From assembly GCA_003278345.1 (NCBI GenBank), contig QCFH01000008.1:1-61616 (forward strand): DNA of 61,616 nt. The letters are read 5' to 3'. Source of the DNA: Prochlorococcus sp. AG-363-C02 (GTDB lineage Bacteria; Cyanobacteriota; Cyanobacteriia; PCC-6307; Cyanobiaceae). Of the stretch, positions 49,039 through 58,100 are shown piece after piece. Each line of letters begins with the position of its first letter. The stretch's first letter is position 1. Below the pieces are notes generated by a model. That model saw only the letters and a list, made by a program, of their open reading frames with translations. It did no database searches and had not been told where the DNA came from. A program made the position numbers and the translations under genes.

Positions 49039-51192
49039 CTTGTACTTGCTGGTGGAGGTCATTCTCATTCCCTGGTTTTGAGGCGTTGGGCAATGAAGCC
49101 TCACTTAAAACCAAAAGGATTAATCACTTTGATAAATAGGAGTAGTACAACTATTTATTCAGGAATGTTTCCTGGGCTTTTATCGGGAAGTTATAAATTA
49201 AGAGAAATTTTAATTGACTTGAGACAGCTTGCCGATAAAGCAGGAGTTTCTTTCATTGTAGGAGAAATAAGTTCTTTAGATCTTTGTCAGAATAAAATAT
49301 CTGTTGAAGGTCGCCTACCGTCTATAGGATTTTCAAAAATAAGTCTTGATGTGGGATCTGTTAACAGCCTAAGTGAAGATCATCTTAGAATTATTAATAA
49401 CAATAAATTTGTTTTACCTATAAGACCTTTTAGAAAAGCATATGAATGGATAAAAAGATTAGATTCTGATCCAAGATTGGATCAATTGCATTCATTTAAT
49501 GTTATTGGGTCTGGACTTTCTGCTATAGAGATTGCATTTGCTTTAAGACAAAGGTGGCCAAATAGAAAATTAATTTTACAAGCCTTCCCTAACAAGTTTA
49601 ATCAACGTTTTAAGCATGCTTTGCAATTATCAAAAATTGAAGTTTCTTACCCAATGAATAACTTCAAGGGCCCTGCACTTATTTGTACAGGTAGCAAGGC
49701 TCCAAAATGGCTTCAAGATAGTGGTTTGAGAGTAAATACTTCAGGTCGAGTTCTTACTAATTCATGTCTTAATGCAATTGATAGACCTAATGTTTTTGCT
49801 GTAGGTGATTGTGGGGTAATTAGTTCAGACTGGAGACCTCCCTCGGGGGTTTGGGCGGTTCGAGCAGCCTTGCCACTAGCAAGGAACATAGAAAGATCTT
49901 TTGCTGGAAAGCGTTTAATTGATTGGAAGCCACAGCTTTTGGCTATGCAATTAGTAGGAGGGTGGAATTCTAAAACTTTTAAAGAAGCTTGGTTTGTTTG
50001 GGGCCCCTTCACTTTTGGCCCTCATGATCTTTTGTGGAGGTTAAAGGAACATATCGACAAAAAATTTATGCGTGGTTTTCATGAAAAATTAAATATGCAA
50101 GTAAGTGATCAAATTATTGCTTGCAGAGGTTGTGCAGCCAAAGTTGCAGCTCAACCTTTACAAGCTGCTTTGAAAGCAGCTGAAATTGTTGATGCAGATA
50201 GCTATCCGGAAGATGCTTCATTAGTTATGTCTTCCTTTGAAGCTGGTTCTTGGTTGCAAAGTATTGATGGCTTCCCTGCTTTGGTCAATGACTTTTGGCT
50301 GAATGGAAGAATTACCACTTTGCATGCTTGTTCTGATTTATGGGCAAGAGGTGCTTCTGTTGTTTCTGCTCAGGCTTTAATAACTCTTCCAGCTATTCAT
50401 GAAAGCTTGCAGGAAGAAATCCTTGGGCAATGTCTTGCAGGTATTAAATCAGCACTAGAGCCACAAGGAGCAAAACTGATTGGAGGACATACTTTTGAAT
50501 CAAGATCTTCTCAGGTTAACAATCTTCCTCGTGAAGTAGAAGTTTCTCTTTCTATTAATGGTTTTGTTCAATCCGGAATTGTGCCTTGGGGTAAAGGGGG
50601 ATTAAAACCAGGAGATAAAATTCTTATAAGTCGAGGATTGGGTAGCGGAGTCATTTTTGCTGCTGCAATGAAAGGAGTTGTTCCTTCTGAAATTATTGAT
50701 AGGACACTTTCGCAGCTTTCCCAGAGTCAACATTTAGTTATGAATTCTCTTTTGTCAAATGCTTCTCTGATCAATGCTTGTACTGACATAACAGGATTTG
50801 GATTATTAGGCCATTTAGTGGAAATGATTCAATCAACTAATAGTAATAGATCAAAATTAGCTTTGTCATTAATTACCATTAAACTTTTTGCTAGTGCAAT
50901 TCCTAGCTTGTACGGTGCCAAAGAGCTCTTAAAAGCAGGATATTCAAGTACATTTGCACCTTCTAATAGGCATGCTTGGTATTTTTTAAAACAAAATGGA
51001 CAAAGTTCTCCATTAATAAATTTTGCACCTGAGAAAATTGCTTTAGATGAAAATCAAATGAGAGTTGTAATGGAATTATTGGTTGATCCTCAAACTTGCG
51101 GACCTTTATTATTATCTTGCGATTCAAAGATTGCTGCTGAATTGGTCAAGAGGTACGAATGGCAAATTATTGGCTATGTTGATTTGGATTAA
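49024..51192 (+). CDS. selD: Fusion of NADH-dehydrogenase-like flavoprotein and selenide, water dikinase
   Basis: A 722-residue two-part protein. The first ~355 residues are an FAD/NAD oxidoreductase (LVLAGGGHSHSLVLR, INRSSTTIYSGMFPG, VIGSGLSAIEIAFAL, NVFAVGDCGVI). The rest is SelD, which makes selenophosphate from selenide and ATP. Its active pair Cys370 and Lys373 (ACRGCAAKV) matches E. coli Cys17 and Lys20; DKILISRGLGSG and CTDITGFGLLGHL follow. Fused forms occur in several bacteria. The catalytic residue is an ordinary Cys codon. No other selenium gene is in the window. Its first 15 nt overlap mtnP. Confidence 0.93.
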   Translation: MFVDHLVLAGGGHSHSLVLRRWAMKPHLKPKGLITLINRSSTTIYSGMFPGLLSGSYKLREILIDLRQLADKAGVSFIVGEISSLDLCQNKISVEGRLPSIGFSKISLDVGSVNSLSEDHLRIINNNKFVLPIRPFRKAYEWIKRLDSDPRLDQLHSFNVIGSGLSAIEIAFALRQRWPNRKLILQAFPNKFNQRFKHALQLSKIEVSYPMNNFKGPALICTGSKAPKWLQDSGLRVNTSGRVLTNSCLNAIDRPNVFAVGDCGVISSDWRPPSGVWAVRAALPLARNIERSFAGKRLIDWKPQLLAMQLVGGWNSKTFKEAWFVWGPFTFGPHDLLWRLKEHIDKKFMRGFHEKLNMQVSDQIIACRGCAAKVAAQPLQAALKAAEIVDADSYPEDASLVMSSFEAGSWLQSIDGFPALVNDFWLNGRITTLHACSDLWARGASVVSAQALITLPAIHESLQEEILGQCLAGIKSALEPQGAKLIGGHTFESRSSQVNNLPREVEVSLSINGFVQSGIVPWGKGGLKPGDKILISRGLGSGVIFAAAMKGVVPSEIIDRTLSQLSQSQHLVMNSLLSNASLINACTDITGFGLLGHLVEMIQSTNSNRSKLALSLITIKLFASAIPSLYGAKELLKAGYSSTFAPSNRHAWYFLKQNGQSSPLINFAPEKIALDENQMRVVMELLVDPQTCGPLLLSCDSKIAAELVKRYEWQIIGYVDLD

Positions 51193-51196
51193 GCAA

Positions 51197-52465
51197 TTAA
51201 TTAGAAATGTTTTTATACTCACTTTTCTTTATTTCAATATTCCTAAGTCTTTTTAACTCTTGTCCAAGTTCGGGACCTTCCTTCCAACCATTTTTTATTA
51301 AATCTTTTGCGGTTTGATTTGATCTGATTAATCGCCACCTTCCCCACCATCGCAACAACTCTTTCCATACGGGAGATCCAGTACAAATAGTCAGTGCTAT
51401 TGCCTCTGGTTGCCAATGGGATGACTCAATCTCTTCGGACCATTCTAGAGCACCCCAATTTTGGACTTTTTGTAGAAAATCTATTGAAGAGTAGGCGTTA
51501 ATAATCGAATGACGTTCCTTTAGAAGACTTTTTTCTTTTTCTGGTAGCTGTAATCTTACTGCGAGAGAAATTGGGTTTGATGCTCTAGCAATTAAAACTG
51601 TGATTGGATTAAGACCTAGTCTTAATCCCCAGCAAATTTGTCTAATTAACAATGGATTGTTCTGAATGTCATCATCAAGTAAGACAAGTGCCCCCCACTT
51701 TTTCAGAACCTGAATGCATGGTGCCCATTTTTCTTTCTTAAACAGAAGTTCTAATTCCATTCCAAGCCTTGTGGCTAAAGCAGGAGGTGCTAATTCAGGA
51801 GCATTATTAGGCGACCATTCCCAAGGCCATAATAGTAAGGTTGTTTGTATTTGATGAATACACTTGGAAGATAGTTTGAAATTAAGTCTTGTGGCATAAC
51901 GTGCAGCTCTAATGATTCTGGTTGGATCTTCTTCGACACTGCTTTCTTTAATAAATTCTAGATTGCGATTTTTTATTGCATCCATTCCTCGGTATGGATC
52001 TATTAATTCATTTGTTCGAATGTCAAGTGCTATCGAGTTGATTGTGAAATCTCTTCTACATAAGTCTTCTTCAATTGAACTATTAACTACTTTGGGGTTT
52101 TCTGCTGGACTGGGGTAGCTTTCTAATCTCGCTCTAGCAATGTCTATTCGAAGATTATCAACGTGTAATTCAATTGTCATATAGGAATGATTTATACGAC
52201 TAATTAATACTTCTCTGTGGTCAATACATTCTCTAATTTTTTCGGCAAGATTTAATTCTGAGCCTTCTATAACAATATCGATATCTTCAATTTTGCTCGG
52301 GGGTTGAGCATGAATGAGATTTATAATTGAATCTCTCAAGAATCCACCTACTACAGCAATTCTTTTAGTACATGCTTTATCTGCAGCTATTGTCAATTCA
52401 TTTAAAAGATCCTTTTGGATATTCAGTAATTCATTCATAAAACCTTTAGGAATTGCTTCTTTCAT
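51197..52465 (-). CDS. cca: CCA tRNA nucleotidyltransferase / poly(A) polymerase family
   Basis: A 422-residue class II nucleotidyltransferase that adds or repairs the 3' CCA of tRNAs; both tRNAs seen here lack encoded CCA. Motifs: VVGGFLRDSI (about 39), DIDIVIEG with the catalytic aspartates (about 62), CRRDFTINSIALDI (about 134) and EEDPTRIIRAARYATRLNF (about 175). A poly(A) polymerase role cannot be excluded. It lies just upstream of selD-fusion's convergent end. Confidence 0.9.
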   Translation of the reverse strand: MKEAIPKGFMNELLNIQKDLLNELTIAADKACTKRIAVVGGFLRDSIINLIHAQPPSKIEDIDIVIEGSELNLAEKIRECIDHREVLISRINHSYMTIELHVDNLRIDIARARLESYPSPAENPKVVNSSIEEDLCRRDFTINSIALDIRTNELIDPYRGMDAIKNRNLEFIKESSVEEDPTRIIRAARYATRLNFKLSSKCIHQIQTTLLLWPWEWSPNNAPELAPPALATRLGMELELLFKKEKWAPCIQVLKKWGALVLLDDDIQNNPLLIRQICWGLRLGLNPITVLIARASNPISLAVRLQLPEKEKSLLKERHSIINAYSSIDFLQKVQNWGALEWSEEIESSHWQPEAIALTICTGSPVWKELLRWWGRWRLIRSNQTAKDLIKNGWKEGPELGQELKRLRNIEIKKSEYKNISN

Positions 52466-52502
52466 TCTTTGAAACAGGTTGCTTTCTGATCATTTCCAAG
52501 CT

Positions 52503-54926
52503 TTAATCATCATTTATCGATTTTAAGGGAGCCAATCTTGGATCAAGAATTTTAGGACTCATACCTGCAAATTTTATAGCAATTGATATTTTCTCTCCAC
52601 TTCCAAATACATGAGTTACTTTTCCTTCTCCAAAGATTGAATGAATCACGAGATCTCCAACAGACCATGTTTTGCCGGGAGAAGGCCCTGAATTACGTCG
52701 CCGTACAACATTGTTAGGAGAATCGTCACTGTTTAAATAAGTATTTGATGAATACGTTCTATCAATTCTAGTCAGACGTTTTAGATGTCTATCTCTTCTT
52801 AGTGAAGTCCCTCCAGAAAGTGGTATTTCTTCTTCAATAAGATTTGCTGGAACTTCTGATAAAAATATTGATGGAATAGAAGCTTCTCTCATTCCTCCCC
52901 ACAACCTTCTTTCATTTGCATGAAAAAGGCATAGTTTCTCTTTTGCTCTCGTTAAACCTACGTAACAGAGTCTTCGTTCTTCCTCTAAAGAGGCAGGATT
53001 ATCAAGAGATCTATAGCTTGGAAATAAACCCTGCTCCAAACCAACTAGAAAAACTGTGGGGAATTCCAAGCCTTTGCTGCTATGCAATGTCATCAGAGTG
53101 ACTCGATCTATAGAACTTTCTTTGCTATCAGCATCACTAGCGAGAGCCGCTGTAGCTAAAAACCCTTCGAGATCAGTTTCTTCATTCTCTTCTTGATATT
53201 GGAGAGCAGCATTTACAAGTTCTTGGAGGTTTCTTCTACGCTCTTCTGCTTCATCAGTTGCTGTTGCAATAAGCTCTTTTAAATAACCACTTTTCTCTAA
53301 AACTAATTGAATCATTTTAGCAGGATCTGATTTGAATAATTCACTTTGCAAGCTTTGAATAATCTCTCTAAATTCCAATAAACCTTTTGCAGATCGGCCA
53401 CCAAGTGAACGAATCGCTTCAGGATCAGTAACCATATCCCATAATGAGATCCCTAGCTGACTTGCGGCTTCAGTAAATTTCTGAACAGTAGTTTTCCCAA
53501 TACCTCGTTTAGGAACATTTAAAATTCTTAGCAAACTTACACTGTCATTTGGATTAATTAGTAATTTTAAATATGCCAAAACATCTTTAATCTCTCGTCT
53601 GTCATAAAAACGTAAACCACCTACAACGATATAAGGAATGTTCCAACGAACTAGAGATTCTTCTAGAACTCTTGATTGAGCATTGGTTCTATAAAGAATG
53701 GCAATATTGCCCCATCTTAAATTATCACTTCCGGCCTCTAATATCCTCAATCTTTGTACTACTGCTTCGGCTTCGGCTATTTCATCATCGCATTGAGTAA
53801 TTTTTATTAAATCTCCTTTATTACGAGTTGCTTTTAGAACTTTATCGATTCTTTCTTTATTATTAGATATCAATGAATTTGCCGCTTCTAGAATGTTTGA
53901 TGTTGATCTATAGTTTTCCTCCAACTTAACTATATTTGAACTATTTTCTTTCTCTAACTTGCTTCCAAAGTCTTCTTGAAATCCCATTAAGATTCTAAAA
54001 TCAGCAGCTCTGAAACTATATATACTTTGGTCTGCATCACCAACAACAAAAACAGATCGACCGTTCCAGTTATTAAAAAGAGAAGGATTTTCTCCGTTTG
54101 TAACTAATAGCTTTATTAATTCATATTGGGTCCAGTTTGTATCTTGGTATTCATCTACAAGTACATGCTTGAATCTTTTATGCCAATATTCTCTGGTATC
54201 TTTATTTTGTCTTAATAACTGTACAGGTAGTAAAAGTAAGTCATCAAAATCTAGTGCATTATTAGCAGCTAGTGCCCTTCTATAAATTCTATAAGCTTGA
54301 GCCGTTAATTTAGATCTTTGACCTTCAGCATTTGCTTCTAATTTATCAGGGAGAATACCTTTATTTTTAGCATTACTTATTTCCCAACGAATTTTCTTTG
54401 GATCAAATCTTTTAGGATCAAGTTGTAAATCTTGAGTAACTATTTCTTTGATCAAGCTTTTAGCATCAGTTTCGTCATAAATAGAGAAATGACGTGTCCA
54501 TGTTAGTCCTTCTTTATCAACATATTTCTCAATATCAAATCTAAGTAATCTTGCAAAGAGCGCATGGAAAGTTCCTATCCATAAATCTTTAGTTATATTT
54601 CTATAGATGCGAATACGAAGTTGACTTTGCTCTGTTAATTGAAGTGATGAGAATGGCTGACCTAATTCCTTCTCGGCCAGCCTTTTAGCTAAGAGTATCT
54701 CCAACCTATCTTTCATTTCACTCGCTGCTTTATTTGTAAAAGTTACAGCAATTATTTCAGTTGGATCAACATTATGCTGGGAAATTAAATGTGCTATTCG
54801 ATGGGTTAATGCCTTTGTCTTACCACTACCAGCACCAGCAATAACTAATAAAGGTCCTTCATAATGATCAACTGCTTTGCATTGATCTTTATTGAGTCCA
54901 TTGAGAAAAGAGTTTTGATTATTCAT
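52503..54926 (-). CDS. pcrA: UvrD/PcrA-type superfamily 1 DNA helicase
   Basis: ATP-driven 3'-5' helicase in repair and replication restart. The 807-residue protein has Walker A AGAGSGKTKALTHRI (about 30), the Walker B-like VDEYQDTNW, VGDADQSIYSFRAAD, LEENYRST, VTLMTLHSSKGLEFPTV and YVGLTRAKEKL, the seven SF1 motifs in order. The C-terminus has the PcrA-type IHSIFGEGKVTHVFGSG. It is 37 nt upstream of cca on the same strand. Confidence 0.96.
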   Translation of the reverse strand: MNNQNSFLNGLNKDQCKAVDHYEGPLLVIAGAGSGKTKALTHRIAHLISQHNVDPTEIIAVTFTNKAASEMKDRLEILLAKRLAEKELGQPFSSLQLTEQSQLRIRIYRNITKDLWIGTFHALFARLLRFDIEKYVDKEGLTWTRHFSIYDETDAKSLIKEIVTQDLQLDPKRFDPKKIRWEISNAKNKGILPDKLEANAEGQRSKLTAQAYRIYRRALAANNALDFDDLLLLPVQLLRQNKDTREYWHKRFKHVLVDEYQDTNWTQYELIKLLVTNGENPSLFNNWNGRSVFVVGDADQSIYSFRAADFRILMGFQEDFGSKLEKENSSNIVKLEENYRSTSNILEAANSLISNNKERIDKVLKATRNKGDLIKITQCDDEIAEAEAVVQRLRILEAGSDNLRWGNIAILYRTNAQSRVLEESLVRWNIPYIVVGGLRFYDRREIKDVLAYLKLLINPNDSVSLLRILNVPKRGIGKTTVQKFTEAASQLGISLWDMVTDPEAIRSLGGRSAKGLLEFREIIQSLQSELFKSDPAKMIQLVLEKSGYLKELIATATDEAEERRRNLQELVNAALQYQEENEETDLEGFLATAALASDADSKESSIDRVTLMTLHSSKGLEFPTVFLVGLEQGLFPSYRSLDNPASLEEERRLCYVGLTRAKEKLCLFHANERRLWGGMREASIPSIFLSEVPANLIEEEIPLSGGTSLRRDRHLKRLTRIDRTYSSNTYLNSDDSPNNVVRRRNSGPSPGKTWSVGDLVIHSIFGEGKVTHVFGSGEKISIAIKFAGMSPKILDPRLAPLKSINDD

Positions 54927-54976
54927 GATATTTTTTATCTTTCAATCATTATTAGAAACTAAGGATTTTTTGGAGG

Positions 54977-55183
54977 TTAATTTTTTTTGTTTATTTGTGA
55001 GGTAATAGCCTTAATTGTTTTTTCTATTTTCTTAAGCTCATTATTCTCTTTTAATGAAGCTTCGATTTTAGCTTGTGACATTCTTAGTTTTTGTGAAATA
55101 TTTATAATTTCAGAACGAAGCCTATCCCTATAAATGTTTAATTCCTTTATAGAGTCATTTAGTTCTTGATTGGTTGGTTGCAA
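54977..55183 (-). CDS. Small coiled-coil protein of unknown function
   Basis: A 68-residue, almost fully helical and highly charged frame starting MQPTNQELNDSIKELNIYRD, predicted as a continuous coiled coil. No known family recognised. It lies 50 nt upstream of pcrA on the same strand and is divergent from cpeB (241-nt gap). It may be tied to neither by function. Confidence 0.5.
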   Translation of the reverse strand: MQPTNQELNDSIKELNIYRDRLRSEIINISQKLRMSQAKIEASLKENNELKKIEKTIKAITSQINKKN

Positions 55184-55415
55184 AATTCCATTTTTAAATC
55201 AATGAAAGGGTAGCTTAAAAATTCAAAAACTTTTTATAATTACTTTTCTTTCATATATATGAAGTTTATTAGCAGAAAAAAAGATTTCTTCAGTTACGAA
55301 GCATTTCAGAGTACTCCCCTTACATCAGTCTGAGACTCATTAGGGTTAGGTTGGTAGTTGGTGCTTTTGAATACCAGTAGAAGGCACTTAATTTACATTA
55401 ATTTTCTGGCCTTAA

Positions 55416-55973
<558 letters not shown>

Positions 55974-56012
55974 CTCATTATGGTAATTTCCCCTTTATCA
56001 TTTTAAAAAAAA

Positions 56013-56480
56013 ATGAAATCAGCAGTTACTACAGTTATTTCTTCCGCAGATGCCTCTGGACGCTTTCCTACAATTAGCGATATAGAGTCTGTAAAAGGAT
56101 CTTTTGATCGAGCTAATGCGCGTTTAGAAGCTGCCGAAAAACTTGCTGTGCATATTGATAGATTTACATCTGAAGCTTTGGAATATGTGTATGGAAAACA
56201 GTCCTTGGAGCAAGCAAACAAGGACAAGTGTGCTAGGGATATTCACCATTATTTAAGGTTGATCAATTATTGCTTGGTTACTGGTGGAACAGGTCCATTG
56301 GATGAATGGGGAATTGCTGGAATGCGTGAGGTCATTCGTGCACAACAATTGCCAACAATCGCATATATTGAATCATTTTCGTATATTCGTGATAATTTGG
56401 ATATTCCAAGTGATATGGGTCAGCAAGCAGCATCAGAGTTTAAAAGCTTACTTGATTATTTGATAAACTCTTTGGCTTAG
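56013..56480 (+). CDS. cpeA: Phycoerythrin class III alpha subunit (shortened, one bilin site)
   Basis: Alpha subunit (also ppeA), 155 aa against about 164 for ordinary alpha-phycoerythrin. The Cys82-equivalent is Cys73 in KDKCARDIHHYLRLINYCLV. The second site, normally a cysteine in an RDRLCVP-type turn (Cys139), is here RDNLDIP: Asp130, so that bilin cannot be attached. The missing residues lie before Cys73 (62-72 region). It lies 39 nt after cpeB and ends 32 nt before cpeZ. Reduced alpha subunits are known for low-light Prochlorococcus PE-III; the exact deletion needs alignment. Confidence 0.93.
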   Translation: MKSAVTTVISSADASGRFPTISDIESVKGSFDRANARLEAAEKLAVHIDRFTSEALEYVYGKQSLEQANKDKCARDIHHYLRLINYCLVTGGTGPLDEWGIAGMREVIRAQQLPTIAYIESFSYIRDNLDIPSDMGQQAASEFKSLLDYLINSLA

Positions 56481-56512
56481 TAATTATTTGATTAAATTAA
56501 TATCAAATACGA

Positions 56513-57109
56513 ATGATATATGATGATCAAAATATTAGCTTGGATGATTTGTTTGATGATTTAGACCACCCTAATCCTAATATAAATAATCAAGCATATG
56601 AAAAAATGGCTCGGTTCTGGCCCGAACAGTCAATCCAGCGGTTAATTAAAAATTTAGATAGTAAAAATATTAACCTTAGGAGAAAATCTGTAAAAGGAAT
56701 TGCTTATTTTGGTGTAGATATAGTGAATAAGATAATCAATTTATATTGCTCTTCTAATAATGAAATTTTAAAGATTAGTTGCTTGAAAATATTGACTATA
56801 GTATGTTTTAATTATGATTTAAATCATTATCACGAGGAGTTGAATAGCTTAATTAAATCAGCTCTCGAAGAAGATTCACCTGAAATGATTTTATTAGCTA
56901 TTTCTTTGTTAAGACAAATAGGGGAGAAATCATTACCACTTTTAAAGCAATTATGTAAAGACATAAATATTTTGAAAGCAAAGGCTGCTATAACAGCATT
57001 GGTTGAAATTAACCATGTTTCACTTCAATCATTTTTATTGGAATTATCTCAAGATGATCAAATAGATGATTTTATAAGAGATAATGCTAAAGAGGCTTTA
57101 AGAGTTTAA
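56513..57109 (+). CDS. cpeZ: Phycoerythrin bilin-attachment chaperone CpeZ
   Basis: HEAT-repeat protein, 198 aa, that in other cyanobacteria acts as a chaperone-like partner of CpeY in chromophore attachment to phycoerythrin. The start has the acidic ISLDDLFDDLDHPNPNINNQ, a helical repeat near residue 50 is INLRRKSVKGIAYFG, and later repeats end with DNAKEALRV. It follows cpeA by 32 nt, likely in one mRNA. Its stop TAA interlocks by 4 nt (TTAA) with the stop of the leftward gene. Confidence 0.85.
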   Translation: MIYDDQNISLDDLFDDLDHPNPNINNQAYEKMARFWPEQSIQRLIKNLDSKNINLRRKSVKGIAYFGVDIVNKIINLYCSSNNEILKISCLKILTIVCFNYDLNHYHEELNSLIKSALEEDSPEMILLAISLLRQIGEKSLPLLKQLCKDINILKAKAAITALVEINHVSLQSFLLELSQDDQIDDFIRDNAKEALRV

Positions 57110-58024
57110 TTTTCAGACTTATTCTTTGAATGCCATTGATTAATTCTATCTATACTTAGATTTATAACTTTCTTCAGTTCAATATCTTTCTCCTTTGATA
57201 GTGTTAATTTCAACTGATCTATATGATTCATTGCATTTAGCTTCATAAGTGATAAAGCTGATTGCTTCCTTATTTCTGGATTTATATGTTCTAATTTAGA
57301 GGCTAATAAATCAAGATTCCAATTTTGTTCATTTAGCAATCCTATTAATTTTATAGCTTCAATTTGAACCTCAACTGATTTATCGTTTAATGCATTAGCA
57401 AGAATTTCTTTTGCTTCTTTATCTGAAAATGATTGAATTTGCTCTCCTAAAGCGGCAATAGAAGATGCACGAACTTTTTTATTGATAGACAATGAAGCTT
57501 TTTTAAGGGCTTCCCCCCCCCTTGGCGCCTATAAAAGCAAGTCCCCAACTGACAAGTCCACATTGCATTTCAGTGGTGGTTGGATTCTCTAGAACTTTTA
57601 TAAAATGCTCAATAGCCTCTTCTCCAAATACAGACATAGCCGCTACAGATGAACCTTGAACAACAGGATCTTTGTCATTAAGTAGAGCTTGTAGAAGATC
57701 TGGTAATGCTGAGGGATGGCCAACAAGTTTTAATGTTTTTGCAGCAGCTCTTCTTGCGGTTACACTTTGACTATTTAGTAACACTTTGCTTAAGAAGGGC
57801 AGTGCTTCTTCCCCTATCAAACCAAGGGTTTCTGAGAAGGTTCTTCTTAATTTACCTCTATTGTCAGAAAGACCAGCAATGATTTTTTTTATAAGATACT
57901 TATCTATCTTAGAGATATCTTTCTTTAGATGATTGCTTTTTAATTCTGCAGCTAAAGTAGATGCTTCTTCTTCATTAAGAGATGCATTTTCGTTGAAATT
58001 ATTTAAGTCTAATTCTTCTTCCAA
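57106..58024 (-). pseudogene. CpeF/MpeV-type HEAT-repeat bilin lyase, split by a one-base frameshift
   Basis: Two abutting frames make one HEAT-repeat protein. The first (58024 to 57503, 173 aa) has TAAKTLKLVGHPSALPDLLQ-type repeats and ends AFIGAKGGGSP at a premature stop; the second (to 57106) continues in another phase with ALKKASLSINKKVRASSIAA. The break lies at nine consecutive C on the plus strand (57513-57521). Eight would restore one 305-aa frame, near the CpeF/MpeV size. CpeF attaches the doubly linked bilin of the beta subunit. The assignment to CpeF rather than another E/F-type HEAT lyase (MpeU, CpeY) is by size and context. Possible explanations are a sequencing error, slippage, or a real mutation. 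Confidence 0.72.
57513..57521. repeat. Homopolymer of nine C at the frameshift
   Basis: TT-C9-TT on the plus strand, i.e. nine G on the coding strand of the HEAT lyase gene, between AAG and AAGCCC. With nine G the frame hits a stop two codons later. With eight it reads through. A run this long is unusual in such an AT-rich sequence. Confidence 0.9.
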
Positions 58025-58100
58025 TTGTTTTATGAGGTTGATTTATTAAAAATGTTGACTTTAATCATATATTTATAGTTGGTAAATAATTGTTTAGTGA

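Noticed and set aside
50119-50133. Possible selenocysteine at the SelD active site
   Set aside because: The active-site codons are TGC (Cys367) and TGT (Cys370); there is no in-frame TGA.
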